Assembly: GCF_024171785.1 (NCBI RefSeq)
Contig: NZ_JAMTCK010000025.1
Location: 5,252-69,251 of the forward strand
Source: Goodfellowiella coeruleoviolacea
GTDB lineage: Bacteria; Actinomycetota; Actinomycetes; Mycobacteriales; Pseudonocardiaceae
DNA: 64,000 bases
Direction of reading: 5' to 3'
In this document: positions 18,230 through 26,772 of the stretch, piece by piece
Layout of the letters: every line of letters starts with the position of its first letter
How positions within the stretch are numbered: the first letter of the stretch is position 1
The notes under the pieces: model-generated
The model's database searches: none
Told to the model about the DNA's origin: nothing
The model's input: only the letters and a program-made list of their open reading frames with translations
Position numbers and translations under genes: made by a program

Positions 18230-20472
18230 CCGGCTCCGCCGAGCGGGGACTGCTCCGGCAGGGTCTGCGCTACGCACTGGTGATGCGCCTGGCGGTGATG
18301 GCCGCGGCCAGCCTGGTGTCGCTGTTCGTGGAACCCGCCCCGCGACCGGGCGTCGCGGTCGCCGTGGTGCTCGCGATCAACGCCTGGAACGCGGTGTACG
18401 CCACGGCGATGGCGCGCCGCGCCGCGCGGGTGCGGCGCTGGCTGGTGCCCGTGGACGTGCTGGTGGTCTGCGGCGCCTGCCTCACCCAGGTGTGGACCGC
18501 CGCACCCGACGTGGGCGCGGACGGGATGAGCTGGGTGCTCGTCATGGCCGAGATCACCATCGTCAGCTACCCGTGGCAGATCGGCACGGCGGCCCTGGCC
18601 GCGGTCACCGCCGCGGTGGTGCCCGCCTACCTGGTCGGTGCGGTGATCGCCCGGCCGGACGAGTGGCTGGTGTCCGCCCCGTTCCAGCTGTGGCTGGTGA
18701 TGGAGGCCGCGCTGTCCTGGGGGCTGTACAAGTTCGTGCGCCGGGCGGCCAGGGCGGCCGACCGGCAGGTCGAGCGCGGCGAACTGCTGCGCCGCGACGC
18801 CGCGATCGCCGCCTCCCGCCGCGTCGACGAGCACGAGTACCTGGCCGCCCTGCACGACACCGCGTCGGCGACCCTGCTGATGGTGGGTGCGGGAGTGGTG
18901 CCGGGGCCCCGGCGGTGGCTGGCCGACCAGGCCGCCCGCGACCTCGACGTGATCAGCGAGCCGTCCGTCGCGTCCCACCGCGAGGTGGACCTGATGGGCC
19001 GGCTGCGCGAGGTCGCCGGGCTGACCCCGCTGCGGGTCCGGCTGCGCGGTCCGGACGCGCTGTCCGTGCCGGCGGTCACCGCGGCCACGCTGTGCCACGG
19101 CACCAGGGAGGCGCTGACCAACGTGGTCCGGCACTCTGGCGTGGCCGAGGCCGACATCACCGCGAGCCTGGACGGCGACACCGTGGTGGTCGAGGTGGCG
19201 GACGCGGGGCGCGGCTTCGACGCGGAGCACCTGCCCCGGCACGGCTACGGCGTGACGCGGTCGCTGGTGGAACGGATGCGCCGGGTGGGTGGCCGCGCCG
19301 AGGTGGTCAGCGCCCCCGGCCAGGGATGCCGGGTCCGGATGGAGTGCCCCCGGACCACCCGCCAGTTCGCCGCCGACGACACCGAGGTCATCGGCACCGC
19401 GTTCCAGACCGGGCTGGGCTGGGCGGTCGTGGTGATGAACCTGGTCATCCTGTTCCTGCTCGACCTGCCCAAGCTGCTGACCAACCTCGACACCTACCGC
19501 GCGGTGTGGCCGCAGGTGCTGGCCTGGGGCGGGTTCCTCGCGATCACCGCCTGGGCTGCGCTGGTGCTGCGGCGCGGCCGGCAACTCGGGCGGTGGCGCT
19601 GGGTCCTGGTGGCGGTGGTGTTCGCGCTGTCGGCGTTGGCGACCGAGTCGATCCCACCCGAACACCGGCTCGGCGCCGTGCACTGGTCCGAAGGGGACGC
19701 TGGCTGGACGGTGGCGCTGCTGCTGCTGGACGCCAGGGCCGTGGTGTTCGTCGGGGTGCTGCTGGCCCAGTACGCGATGACGTTCGGCCACGCGGCCCTG
19801 GCCGGCGACAGCGCGGTGTCGTTCGCCGGTCTGGTCAACGCGACCGTGATCGTGCTGGGCTACCAGCTCGCGGTCGGCCTGATCGCCGCCGTGCTGCGCG
19901 GGCTCGCCGCGTCCTCGGCGAAGGTGGCGCGCGCCGAGGAGGAGCTGCGCACCGCCGAGGCGGTCGCCGAACAACTGCACCGGGACCGGATGGAGCGCTA
20001 CGCCGGCCTGGCCGACACCACCGTCCCCCTGCTGCGCGGCCTCGCCTCCGGGGCCCTGGACCCGGGTGACGAGGGGGTGCGCCAGCGGTGCGCGGTGGAG
20101 GCGGCCAAGATGCGGCGGCTGTTCGCGGAGGACACCACCGCACCCGACCAACTCCTGCACGAACTGCGCGCGTGCATCGAACTGGCCGAGCGCAACGGGA
20201 TCTCGGTGTCGTTCGCCGAGTGCGGGGTGCGGCCGGAGATACCGAGGGTGGCACGCCGGACCCTGACCGAACCCGCCGTCGCCGCGCTGGCCACCGCGCG
20301 GGGCAGGGTGCGGCTCACCGTCAGCGGCTCGGACGGCTCGGTGACGGTCAGCGTGGTGGCGGACTGCCCGCCTCACCTGGTGCCCGAGCCGAACACCGAC
20401 GGGGTTCGAACGTCCACACTGGTCGACGGCGACCGGGTGTGGGTTCAGGCGACGTGGCAGGGAGGCAGATGA
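18226..20472 (+). CDS. Tandem sensor histidine kinase with a degenerate second half
   Basis: 748 residues. The TTG at 18226 overlaps the eccB stop; a later GTG near 18280 is possible. The first half has 4-5 membrane helices, then a NarL-type kinase core: His210 in AALHDTASA, N-box GTREALTNVVRHSG, and G-box GYGVTRSLVERM...GGRAEVVSAPGQG. After about residue 390 a second membrane block and a second cytoplasmic region follow (from EEELRTAEAVAEQLHRDRMERYAGL). There the His is replaced (LADTTVPLLRG) and the N- and G-boxes are unrecognisable. This looks like an internal duplication giving one active kinase and one pseudokinase. ATGA-coupled to the response regulator behind it and embedded in the T7SS locus, so it probably controls secretion. 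Confidence 0.85.
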   Translation: MTGSAERGLLRQGLRYALVMRLAVMAAASLVSLFVEPAPRPGVAVAVVLAINAWNAVYATAMARRAARVRRWLVPVDVLVVCGACLTQVWTAAPDVGADGMSWVLVMAEITIVSYPWQIGTAALAAVTAAVVPAYLVGAVIARPDEWLVSAPFQLWLVMEAALSWGLYKFVRRAARAADRQVERGELLRRDAAIAASRRVDEHEYLAALHDTASATLLMVGAGVVPGPRRWLADQAARDLDVISEPSVASHREVDLMGRLREVAGLTPLRVRLRGPDALSVPAVTAATLCHGTREALTNVVRHSGVAEADITASLDGDTVVVEVADAGRGFDAEHLPRHGYGVTRSLVERMRRVGGRAEVVSAPGQGCRVRMECPRTTRQFAADDTEVIGTAFQTGLGWAVVVMNLVILFLLDLPKLLTNLDTYRAVWPQVLAWGGFLAITAWAALVLRRGRQLGRWRWVLVAVVFALSALATESIPPEHRLGAVHWSEGDAGWTVALLLLDARAVVFVGVLLAQYAMTFGHAALAGDSAVSFAGLVNATVIVLGYQLAVGLIAAVLRGLAASSAKVARAEEELRTAEAVAEQLHRDRMERYAGLADTTVPLLRGLASGALDPGDEGVRQRCAVEAAKMRRLFAEDTTAPDQLLHELRACIELAERNGISVSFAECGVRPEIPRVARRTLTEPAVAALATARGRVRLTVSGSDGSVTVSVVADCPPHLVPEPNTDGVRTSTLVDGDRVWVQATWQGGR

Positions 20473-21110
20473 ACACGGTCGTGGTGGTGGACGACCATCC
20501 CGCGGTGATCGCCGGAGTGCGGGCCTGGTGCGCCCTTGCCGACCCGCCGATCGAGGTGGTCGCCTCGGGGACCAACGTCGGCGTCGCCTGGCTCTCCCCG
20601 GGGGACCAGGCCCAGGTGGTGATCCTCGACCTGCAGCTGGACATGGCCGGCCCGGCCTACGGCGACCTCAAGCGACTGGTGGACGCCGGCCGACAGGTGG
20701 TGATCTACAGCATGCGGGCCGACCGGGAGACCGTGCTGGCCTCACTGGACATCGGCGCCTTCACCTACCTCACCAAGGCGGAGGGCCAGGACCACCTGGT
20801 GGCCGCCGTCCACGCGGCGGCCACCAACACCCCGTACACCCCGCCCATGCTCTCCGGCGCCTTCGGCACCGACGACCGGCCGAACCGGCCCCGGCTCTCG
20901 CCGAGGGAGACCGAGGTGCTGCTGGAGTGGTTCCACTGCGAGTCCAAGGAGATGGTCGCCAGACAGCTGAACCTGACCGTGCGCCGGGTGAACGCCTGCC
21001 TGGAGCGGGTCCGGATCAAGTACGCCAACGTCGGCCGCACCGCGCCGACCAAGGCGGCACTGGTGGCACGGGCGATCCAAGACGGACTGATCCGCGCCGA
21101 CGAACTCTGA
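20469..21110 (+). CDS. LuxR/NarL-type response regulator, partner of the T7SS-linked kinase
   Basis: 213 residues. ATG at 20469 overlaps the kinase stop (ATGA), with GGGAGG upstream. Receiver domain with VVVVDDHPAV (acid pair), phospho-acceptor Asp in VVILDLQLD and Lys in YLTKAEGQD. C-terminal LuxR helix-turn-helix: LSPRETEVLLEW, KEMVARQLNLTVRRVNACLERVRIKY. All phosphotransfer residues are present, so it is the probable cognate regulator of the preceding kinase. Confidence 0.92.
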   Translation: MNTVVVVDDHPAVIAGVRAWCALADPPIEVVASGTNVGVAWLSPGDQAQVVILDLQLDMAGPAYGDLKRLVDAGRQVVIYSMRADRETVLASLDIGAFTYLTKAEGQDHLVAAVHAAATNTPYTPPMLSGAFGTDDRPNRPRLSPRETEVLLEWFHCESKEMVARQLNLTVRRVNACLERVRIKYANVGRTAPTKAALVARAIQDGLIRADEL

Positions 21111-21226
21111 GTGTCCACGCCGTCACCGGCAATGGTGGACGAATGACCGACATCGGCGCACCCGAAGCCTCGCTACGGTCGGCTCGATGGCTGCTACCGG
21201 CCAACCATCCAGTGAGGGGGTTTGGG

Positions 21227-21895
21227 ATGCCGACCGAGCGGATCGCGGTTGGGGTCGTGGAGAGTTCGCCGCTGTACCGAACAGCGGTGGTCCGGTTGCT
21301 CAACGAGGAGCCCGGAGTCGAGGTGGACGCGGTGGCCGAGTCGGTGGCGCGGTTCGCCGCCTGTCGCCGCCGGCCGGGCTCGGTGGTGGTGGTGGACCCG
21401 AGTCTGCCGGGTGTGCGGGACTCGGCGGCGGTGCTGGCCCTGACCGGGATGGGACACCGCGTGTTGGTGCTGTCGGCCTGGACCGGCCGGGCCGAGGTGC
21501 ACGGCGCGTTGGCCGCCGGGGCGCGGGGTTACCTGAGCAAGCACGCCGACGGGGTCGAGATCGTGCGCGCGGTCCACGAGATCGCCGCAGGCAACCGCTA
21601 CCTGTCGTCCTCGATCGCCAACGCCGTGCTGGACGTGCCCGGCCGGCGCGGTGGCGGATCGCTGCCCGAACTGTCCGACCGGGAGCGGGAGGTGCTCGGC
21701 CGGCTCGCGCTCGGCGAGCGCGACCAGGACATCGCGTGCGCCCTGGCGATCAGCGTGCGGACCGTGCGCAGCTACCTGGACCGGGTGCGGGACAAGACCG
21801 GGCTGCGGCGGCGGCCGGAACTCACCCGCTACGCGATCGAGCACGGCGTGGTCGCCGACGAGCGGGCGTGCGGCGGCGACCGCGTGTCGGCCTGA
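21227..21895 (+). CDS. Second LuxR/NarL-type response regulator with altered acidic pocket
   Basis: 222 residues. ATG at 21227 chosen because GAGGGGG lies six bases upstream; an ATG at 21143 in frame lacks a site. The receiver keeps the acceptor Asp (VVVVDPSLPG) and Lys (RGYLSKHADG), but the metal-binding acid pair is E-S (AVGVVESSPLY) instead of D-D. HTH: ELSDREREVLGRLALGERDQDIACALAISVRTVRSYLDRVRDKTG. Its stop overlaps the mycP start (TGATG). It may be an atypical, phosphorylation-independent or cross-regulated protein. Confidence 0.88.
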   Translation: MPTERIAVGVVESSPLYRTAVVRLLNEEPGVEVDAVAESVARFAACRRRPGSVVVVDPSLPGVRDSAAVLALTGMGHRVLVLSAWTGRAEVHGALAAGARGYLSKHADGVEIVRAVHEIAAGNRYLSSSIANAVLDVPGRRGGGSLPELSDREREVLGRLALGERDQDIACALAISVRTVRSYLDRVRDKTGLRRRPELTRYAIEHGVVADERACGGDRVSA

Positions 21896-23052
21896 TGCCC
21901 GCCCGGTCAGGCCGGTCCCAGGCGGCGGTGGCGGCCGTCGCACTGGGCGTGACGGCGTTGTCCGCCGCACCACCACCGGCGGCTGGCGCGTCCCCGTGCG
22001 CGGCACCAGCCGGCGTGTACCGGGAGGGTCCCGGCTGGGCCCAGCGGCTCACCGCACCCGAGCGGATCTGGCCGGTGACCGAGGGCACCGGCCAGCTGGT
22101 CGCGGTGGTCGGCACCGGTGTGGACGCGGGCAACCCGCAGTTCGCGCCGGGCCAGGTGGTGTCCGGTTCGGACAGTGGCGACTGCGACGGGCGCGGCACG
22201 ATCGCGGCCGGGATCGTGGCGGCGCGGCCGGACGCGGCGACCACGTTCACGGGCATGGCGCCGGGCGTGCGCGTTCTCGCGGTGCGCTACACCCAGGCCA
22301 CCGACGGATCCGCGGCGTCGGAGCCGGACCCGGACGCGTTGGCCGCGGCCATCGGCCGGTCGGTCGCGGCGGGCGCGACCGTGGTCCTGGTGGTCGTGCC
22401 GGCACCGCGGTCCTCACCGGCGTTGCAGCGGGCCGTGTCGGACGCGTTGGCGCGCGGCGTCAGCGTGGTGGCGCCCGCGGTGGGTGACAAACCCGAGTCG
22501 CGGTCCTACCCGGCCGGTCTGCCCGGGGTGGTCGCGGTCGCCGCGACCGACCAGACCGGCACACCCGTGCAGGGCGAGTCCGGTGATCACCTGTCGCTCG
22601 CGGCACCGGGCACCGGGCTGGTCAGCACCTCGGCCGGCACCCGGGGACAACTCGGACACCGGTGGGGGGTGGACAACCCGGCGTTCGCCGCCGCCTACGT
22701 GGCCGGTGCGGTGGCGTTGGTGCGCGCGTACCGCCCGGCGCTGGACCCGGCTCAGGTGCTGGACCGGCTCACCGCGACGGCCAGCCGGCCAGCCAGCGGC
22801 GGCCGCGACCCGAGACTGGGGTGGGGCGTGCTGGACGTGTACCGCGCGGTCACCGCGGAGGTGGTGGGGGAGGCGTCGGCGCGGGCCGGTGCCTCCCCCA
22901 CCACGGTGGAGCCAGCGGCCGGGCCGGCGACACCGCCACCCCGGGACCGGCTGCCCGGTGCGCTCGCCGTGACCGGGGTGCTGCTCGCCGGGGCCGCCGT
23001 GGTCGGGGTGGCTGTGATCCGCCGAGGCCGCAGGACCAGTCCTGGCCGGTGA
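21895..23052 (+). CDS. mycP: Mycosin-like subtilisin homologue, all catalytic residues lost
   Basis: 385 residues. ATG at 21895, TGATG overlap with the regulator. Mycosin layout: signal peptide (to about 34), the N-terminal wrap WAQRLTAPERIWPVTEGTG, subtilisin fold, Pro-rich linker, and a C-terminal membrane anchor (about 355-378) with an RRGRR tail. In active mycosins the Asp is in V-D-T-G, the His in G-H-G-T and the Ser in G-T-S. Here the matching positions read VGTGVD (Gly73), DGRGTIAAG (Arg100) and NPAFAAAYVAG (Ala263); the oxyanion Asn is Asp198. The fold and anchor are kept without frameshifts, so this should be a structural pseudoprotease. MycP is known to stabilise the ESX complex independently of proteolysis in mycobacteria. 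Confidence 0.93.
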   Translation: MPARSGRSQAAVAAVALGVTALSAAPPPAAGASPCAAPAGVYREGPGWAQRLTAPERIWPVTEGTGQLVAVVGTGVDAGNPQFAPGQVVSGSDSGDCDGRGTIAAGIVAARPDAATTFTGMAPGVRVLAVRYTQATDGSAASEPDPDALAAAIGRSVAAGATVVLVVVPAPRSSPALQRAVSDALARGVSVVAPAVGDKPESRSYPAGLPGVVAVAATDQTGTPVQGESGDHLSLAAPGTGLVSTSAGTRGQLGHRWGVDNPAFAAAYVAGAVALVRAYRPALDPAQVLDRLTATASRPASGGRDPRLGWGVLDVYRAVTAEVVGEASARAGASPTTVEPAAGPATPPPRDRLPGALAVTGVLLAGAAVVGVAVIRRGRRTSPGR

Positions 23053-23101
23053 GGGTGGTGTGCGGGGTGCGGCACCGGTCCGACCAGCGCCTGCGGTCGG
23101 C

Positions 23102-24085
23102 TCACCGCGCCGGCTGCGGTGCCGCGCCCCCGCGCGTCGCGTCGAGCCTGGTGATGATCTGGTTGATGACCCGGTCGTGGTTGTCGTCCCACAGGCTGTT
23201 GGTGTAGATCTCCAGCGGCTTGTTGAGCGGGTGCTGCAACCAGGAGTTGCCCTCGCCGTAACTCACCAGCACCAGGCTGCCGTCCTCGGCCCGCCGGCCG
23301 TACCGGATCACGTAGCCCTCGTCGAGGATGTGCTCGTCGGCGACGGTGTAGTTGATCGTCAGGTCGGTGTAGTTGCTCGGATCGGGGGAGGGGTAGGTGA
23401 ACGAGTACACGTAGTTGCCGCCGCCGTCCGCGTCGATCCGCGCACCGGATGGGGTGGCGGCACCCGCGGTCGCGTTGGGCACCGGGTCGGTGCGGATGGC
23501 CTCGCCGGCAACGGCTTGCACGTCGTCGAAGCGGAACGGCGTCGGCGTCTCCCGCCGGTAGGTGTGTTCCTGGTCGAGCAGGTCCCACCAGGGACCGACC
23601 TCGAACCCCTTGGCGCCGACGATGTTGGGGATCAGGGAACCCGGCACCGACGGGTCGCGCGGCGTGAGCCTGATGTAGTCGCGGTCCTCGCTGGCGACGA
23701 TGCTGGCGCCGCCCTGGCCCCACTGCAACCAGCCCTCGCCCGCGGTGTCCTTGCCCCGCACCAGCTCGTTCACCTTCGCGGCTACGGCCTCGTCGTGTTG
23801 CTGGAACCGCTGGCTGACGTCCAGCATGCCGGCCGCGATGGCGATCAGCTGACGGTCCTTCTCGACCAGCCCGCGCACCGAACGGGCCACCGACTCGCCG
23901 TGCGCGGTCGCGGCGAACTGCGACGCCTCGGGCAGCGCGCCGAAAGCGCCCGCGGCGAGCGGGCGCGCCTCCAGGGTTTTCGCGGTCTCGCGCAGCACCC
24001 CGCCCTGGTTCGGCAGCTCCCTGGCCGCCGCGGACACCTGGGCGTGCTCGATCTGAAACCCCTGCCCTGCCTGGTCACCGTGCAC
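23102..24085 (-). CDS. Putative type VII secreted protein with unknown C-terminal domain
   Basis: 327 residues. GTG at 24085 with AAGGGGGG upstream. The N-terminal about 110 residues are a long helical, Ala-rich ESX-substrate-like region (LEARPLAAGAFGALPEASQFAATAHGE, then LVEKDRQLIAIAAGMLDVSQRFQQHDEAVAAKVNELV). After residue about 115 comes a Trp/Tyr-rich, probably beta-structured domain (GWLQWGQGGASIVASEDRDYIRLT, YVYSFTYPSPDPSNYTDLTINY, GYVIRYGRRAEDG) that I do not recognise. Last gene of the eccC operon. The composition suggests a secreted effector or surface protein with a helical export domain. No catalytic motif could be assigned. Confidence 0.75.
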   Translation of the reverse strand: MHGDQAGQGFQIEHAQVSAAARELPNQGGVLRETAKTLEARPLAAGAFGALPEASQFAATAHGESVARSVRGLVEKDRQLIAIAAGMLDVSQRFQQHDEAVAAKVNELVRGKDTAGEGWLQWGQGGASIVASEDRDYIRLTPRDPSVPGSLIPNIVGAKGFEVGPWWDLLDQEHTYRRETPTPFRFDDVQAVAGEAIRTDPVPNATAGAATPSGARIDADGGGNYVYSFTYPSPDPSNYTDLTINYTVADEHILDEGYVIRYGRRAEDGSLVLVSYGEGNSWLQHPLNKPLEIYTNSLWDDNHDRVINQIITRLDATRGGAAPQPAR

Positions 24086-24122
24086 GGCGACCCCCCTTCT
24101 CCCGCCCGAGGCGGGCGGATCC

Positions 24123-24941
24123 TCATGCCGTGGCGTTGCGCTGGATCGCCGGGTCGACGAGCAGGTTCAGTTGCGTGGCCCGGGCTCGGTCGTCCGCGGA
24201 CTGCGCGTCGTGGACCGACTTCATGCCGGCCCGCATCCGCTCCAGCTCCTGTGCGCTGCGCTCCGCCTGTGCCGTGCACTCCTGCACGGTCCGGGCGTTC
24301 GCGCTGGCGGCCACCCCGGCGCCGGCGGTGCCGCCGAACGCGCCCGCGGCGACCCGCGTTCCCGCCTGGACCATCCTGGCCGCGTCACTGATCTGCTTGC
24401 CCGGGTTGAGCAGCCGCTGCATGGACCGGATCAGCTCGGCCAGGTCGACGGCCATGCCGCCGGGGTTGCTGGAACCGCGCTGGCTCTGGACCGGCTGGAC
24501 CGACTGGCTGGAGCGCTGGCCGGCGGCGGGGTCCGGTGTGGACGGTGCGGGTGCGGTGCCGGCGTTCGGGGACCGCACCGCGCGCTGGGCGCGGTCGAGG
24601 AACTGGCGGTACCGGCCGCTGGTGTAGGTGGACCAGTCGCGCCACCCGTAGCGCTCGCGGATCGCGTACGCGTTCCTGGCGTTGGTCGCCGGGTCCAGGT
24701 TCGCCTGTTCGTTGCGGTGCGCCTGGTCGAACCACCCGCCGTGGCCCGGGTTGACCGAGCGGATCTGCCACAGGCCCACCGAGGGGCCGTACACCTCGGT
24801 CCGCAGGTGCAGGTCGCCGAGCGCGTCGGAGTCGCCGTGGGACTCGGCGAGCGCGACCGCGACGGCGGTCTCCAGGTCCGAACCGGTGAAGCCGGCGTCC
24901 GCGGCGTGCCGTGCTATCTCCTCATCGGTCAGTTGCGGCAT
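24123..24941 (-). CDS. Lysozyme-like (SLT-type) protein fused to a helical ESX-type domain
   Basis: 272 residues. ATG at 24941, AAAGGCG upstream. The N-terminal about 125 residues match the soluble-lytic-transglycosylase/lysozyme-like fold. The probable catalytic Glu33 is in AVALAESHGDSDALG, followed by GLWQIRSVN, NARNAYAIRERYGW and WSTYTSGRYRQFL. A Ser/Pro/Gln linker and a second helical region (about 170-272, DLAELIRSMQRLLNPGKQI...QECTAQAERSAQELERM) follow. No Sec signal, so export is presumably by the neighbouring T7SS. Such enzymes could open peptidoglycan for the secretion machinery or act on rivals. Activity is inferred. Confidence 0.82.
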   Translation of the reverse strand: MPQLTDEEIARHAADAGFTGSDLETAVAVALAESHGDSDALGDLHLRTEVYGPSVGLWQIRSVNPGHGGWFDQAHRNEQANLDPATNARNAYAIRERYGWRDWSTYTSGRYRQFLDRAQRAVRSPNAGTAPAPSTPDPAAGQRSSQSVQPVQSQRGSSNPGGMAVDLAELIRSMQRLLNPGKQISDAARMVQAGTRVAAGAFGGTAGAGVAASANARTVQECTAQAERSAQELERMRAGMKSVHDAQSADDRARATQLNLLVDPAIQRNATA

Positions 24942-24986
24942 GTTCCACGCCTTTCTCAGCGGTGTTCGGTCTTTCTCCAGCGGTGC

Positions 24987-26279
24987 TCAGTACGGATAAC
25001 CGGGTCGCGGGTACTCCTCGGCCGGGGCCGCGCCGATCACCGGTGGTGCGGTGTCCTGCGGTTCGCCCCAGACGTCCTCGGTCTCGGTCAGCCACGGCGG
25101 GATGCGCCGCGCGCTGTCCATGTCCGAGCCGGCCGGCGCGAACGGCATCATCGGCATCATGGGTGCGCCGCCGGCACCCGCCTTGACCGCGCCCGCGGTG
25201 GCGCCGAGCGCCGCTGCCGCCGCGCTCGGGGTCGGCCCGGCGCCGGTCATGCCGACGCCCGCGACCGGTTTCGGCGCCGCGCCAACACCGCCGACGACAC
25301 CCCGGCCGGCACCGGCCTCGCCCTTGCCGCTGCCGCCGAGGCCAGCACCGCCGATGCCCGCGCCGCCGATGCCCGCGCCGAGCCCGAGGGCGCCCAGCCC
25401 GGTGCCGCCGTTGGGCTGGGACGGTGTGCCCGGTGTGGTGGTGCCGGGTGGCGCGGCCGGCTGGTCCACCGCGGCCGGCGGCTTCTTCGCCGCCCAGTCG
25501 GGAACTTTCGGCAGGGCCGGCACGAGCTGCCTGGCCACGGCCGCGGACGCGGCACCCAGACCCGCGGTGAACGTGCCGCTGAACACCGGCGTGGTGGTGG
25601 CCGTCCCGGTGCTGTCCGGTGGCGACCAGGAGGACTGAGCGGGGTCCCGCTGTCGCATCCAGTCGTCGACGCCCGCGCGCCCGCCGGTCGCTGCCTGGCG
25701 GGCTTCCGGTGAGGCTGGGATGGCCTGGTCGGTCACCTGGTACTCACCGGCCAGCGCGGACATCACCGCGATGGCGCGGGCGTGTGCGGCGTTGGCCACC
25801 TGCGCCGCCTGCTGGTGCGCCTGCACCGCGGCGATCGCCTCGGCGCGCAGCTGCTGCAGCCGGGCCACGGTCTCGGCCGAGGTGAACGCGTCCACCTCGA
25901 TCGGCGTGGCGGCCAGTTGCGCGGTGGCCGGGGGCAGCTGCGGCACCTCGACCGGCACCGGCATCTCGACCTTGGCCTTGACCAGCACGTCGGCCGCCTG
26001 GTGGGCGAGATCGCGCAGCGTGAACGCGGTGTCGGCGATCCGGCGCAGCCCCGCGCCCAGATCACCGATCATCACCTGGTACTGGTCGGCCGCGGTGCCC
26101 CGCCAGCGGTCCCGGAACCGGGCCAGCCGGCTCTCCAGGTTGCCGGCCTGCTCGTGCAGCCGGGCCCCGATCCCGTCCCAGGCGTCCGCGGCCGAGCGCA
26201 CCCCCGCCTCGTCGGAGGCGTGCAGCATCGCGTACAGCTGCTGGTGGGGGTACTGGCCGAAGTTGGTCGCCGGCTTCAT
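24987..26279 (-). CDS. WXG100/PPE-like type VII secretion protein with Gly/Pro-rich tail
   Basis: 430 residues. ATG at 26279 overlaps the preceding stop (ATGA). The N-terminal about 200 residues form a helical bundle with a W-x-G turn in RFRDRWRGTAADQYQVM, preceded by YPHQQLYAMLHASDEAGVRSAADAW. Then a long low-complexity Gly/Ala/Pro region (LGALGLGAGIGGAGIGG) and an acidic, Pro-rich C-terminus (WLTETEDVWGEPQDTAPP). The layout resembles PPE or EspB-like substrates of actinobacterial ESX systems. Probably secreted, possibly as a heterodimer with the 126-residue protein encoded just before it. Confidence 0.82.
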   Translation of the reverse strand: MKPATNFGQYPHQQLYAMLHASDEAGVRSAADAWDGIGARLHEQAGNLESRLARFRDRWRGTAADQYQVMIGDLGAGLRRIADTAFTLRDLAHQAADVLVKAKVEMPVPVEVPQLPPATAQLAATPIEVDAFTSAETVARLQQLRAEAIAAVQAHQQAAQVANAAHARAIAVMSALAGEYQVTDQAIPASPEARQAATGGRAGVDDWMRQRDPAQSSWSPPDSTGTATTTPVFSGTFTAGLGAASAAVARQLVPALPKVPDWAAKKPPAAVDQPAAPPGTTTPGTPSQPNGGTGLGALGLGAGIGGAGIGGAGLGGSGKGEAGAGRGVVGGVGAAPKPVAGVGMTGAGPTPSAAAAALGATAGAVKAGAGGAPMMPMMPFAPAGSDMDSARRIPPWLTETEDVWGEPQDTAPPVIGAAPAEEYPRPGYPY

Positions 26280-26656
26280 GCCGCCTCACCCCCGGTGTCC
26301 GGTGTGGACGGTTTCGAGCCGGGCAGTGGCCGCAGCGCGGCGCCGAGGGCGGACAGGTCGGCGGTCAGGCCGTCGTCGTGGGCCCGGTAGGCCAGGGCCA
26401 CGGTGTTGGTGACCTCCTCGGCGAAGGCGATGGCCTCGCCGGCCTTGGCGAGCAGGGTGGCCATGTCCGCCACGGCCGCGTGGTGGGTCTGGTCGAGTGA
26501 GTGCGCCTCGGTGAACTCGCCGAGCGGCAGCACGAACTCGGCGAGCGGGGCCAGTTCGGTCAGCTGCCGGGTGGTCGCGTGCAGCTGGGTGGTGAGTTCC
26601 TCGGTGAACTCGGTCAGAGCCGGGAGGTCGACCGAGAAGAATCCGGAGCCGGACAT
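26276..26656 (-). CDS. Small EspC-like type VII secretion protein
   Basis: 126 residues from the ATG at 26656 (GGAAAGG upstream; the open frame extends further 5' without a site). All-helical: VDLPALTEFTEELTTQLHATTRQL, a central turn, then DQTHHAAVADMATLLAKAGEAIAFAEEVTNTVALAYRAHD and a disordered C-terminus. Similar in size and pattern to EspC/PE-like partners. ATGA-coupled to the WXG/PPE-like gene, which supports a co-secreted pair. No WXG motif. Confidence 0.72.
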   Translation of the reverse strand: MSGSGFFSVDLPALTEFTEELTTQLHATTRQLTELAPLAEFVLPLGEFTEAHSLDQTHHAAVADMATLLAKAGEAIAFAEEVTNTVALAYRAHDDGLTADLSALGAALRPLPGSKPSTPDTGGEAA

Positions 26657-26772
26657 GGCGGCCTTTCCAGGTGCTCGACGGGTGACCGGGGTGGGTGGCC
26701 TGGCGGCGCACCCACCCCGGGGCAACGGACCGGAGTGTGGTCAGGCGTGCGCGGTGCCCTGGTGCGTGTGTC

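Noticed and set aside
18124-20376. 750-codon open frame on the minus strand
   Set aside because: Shadow of the histidine kinase gene, which shows genuine kinase motifs on the plus strand.
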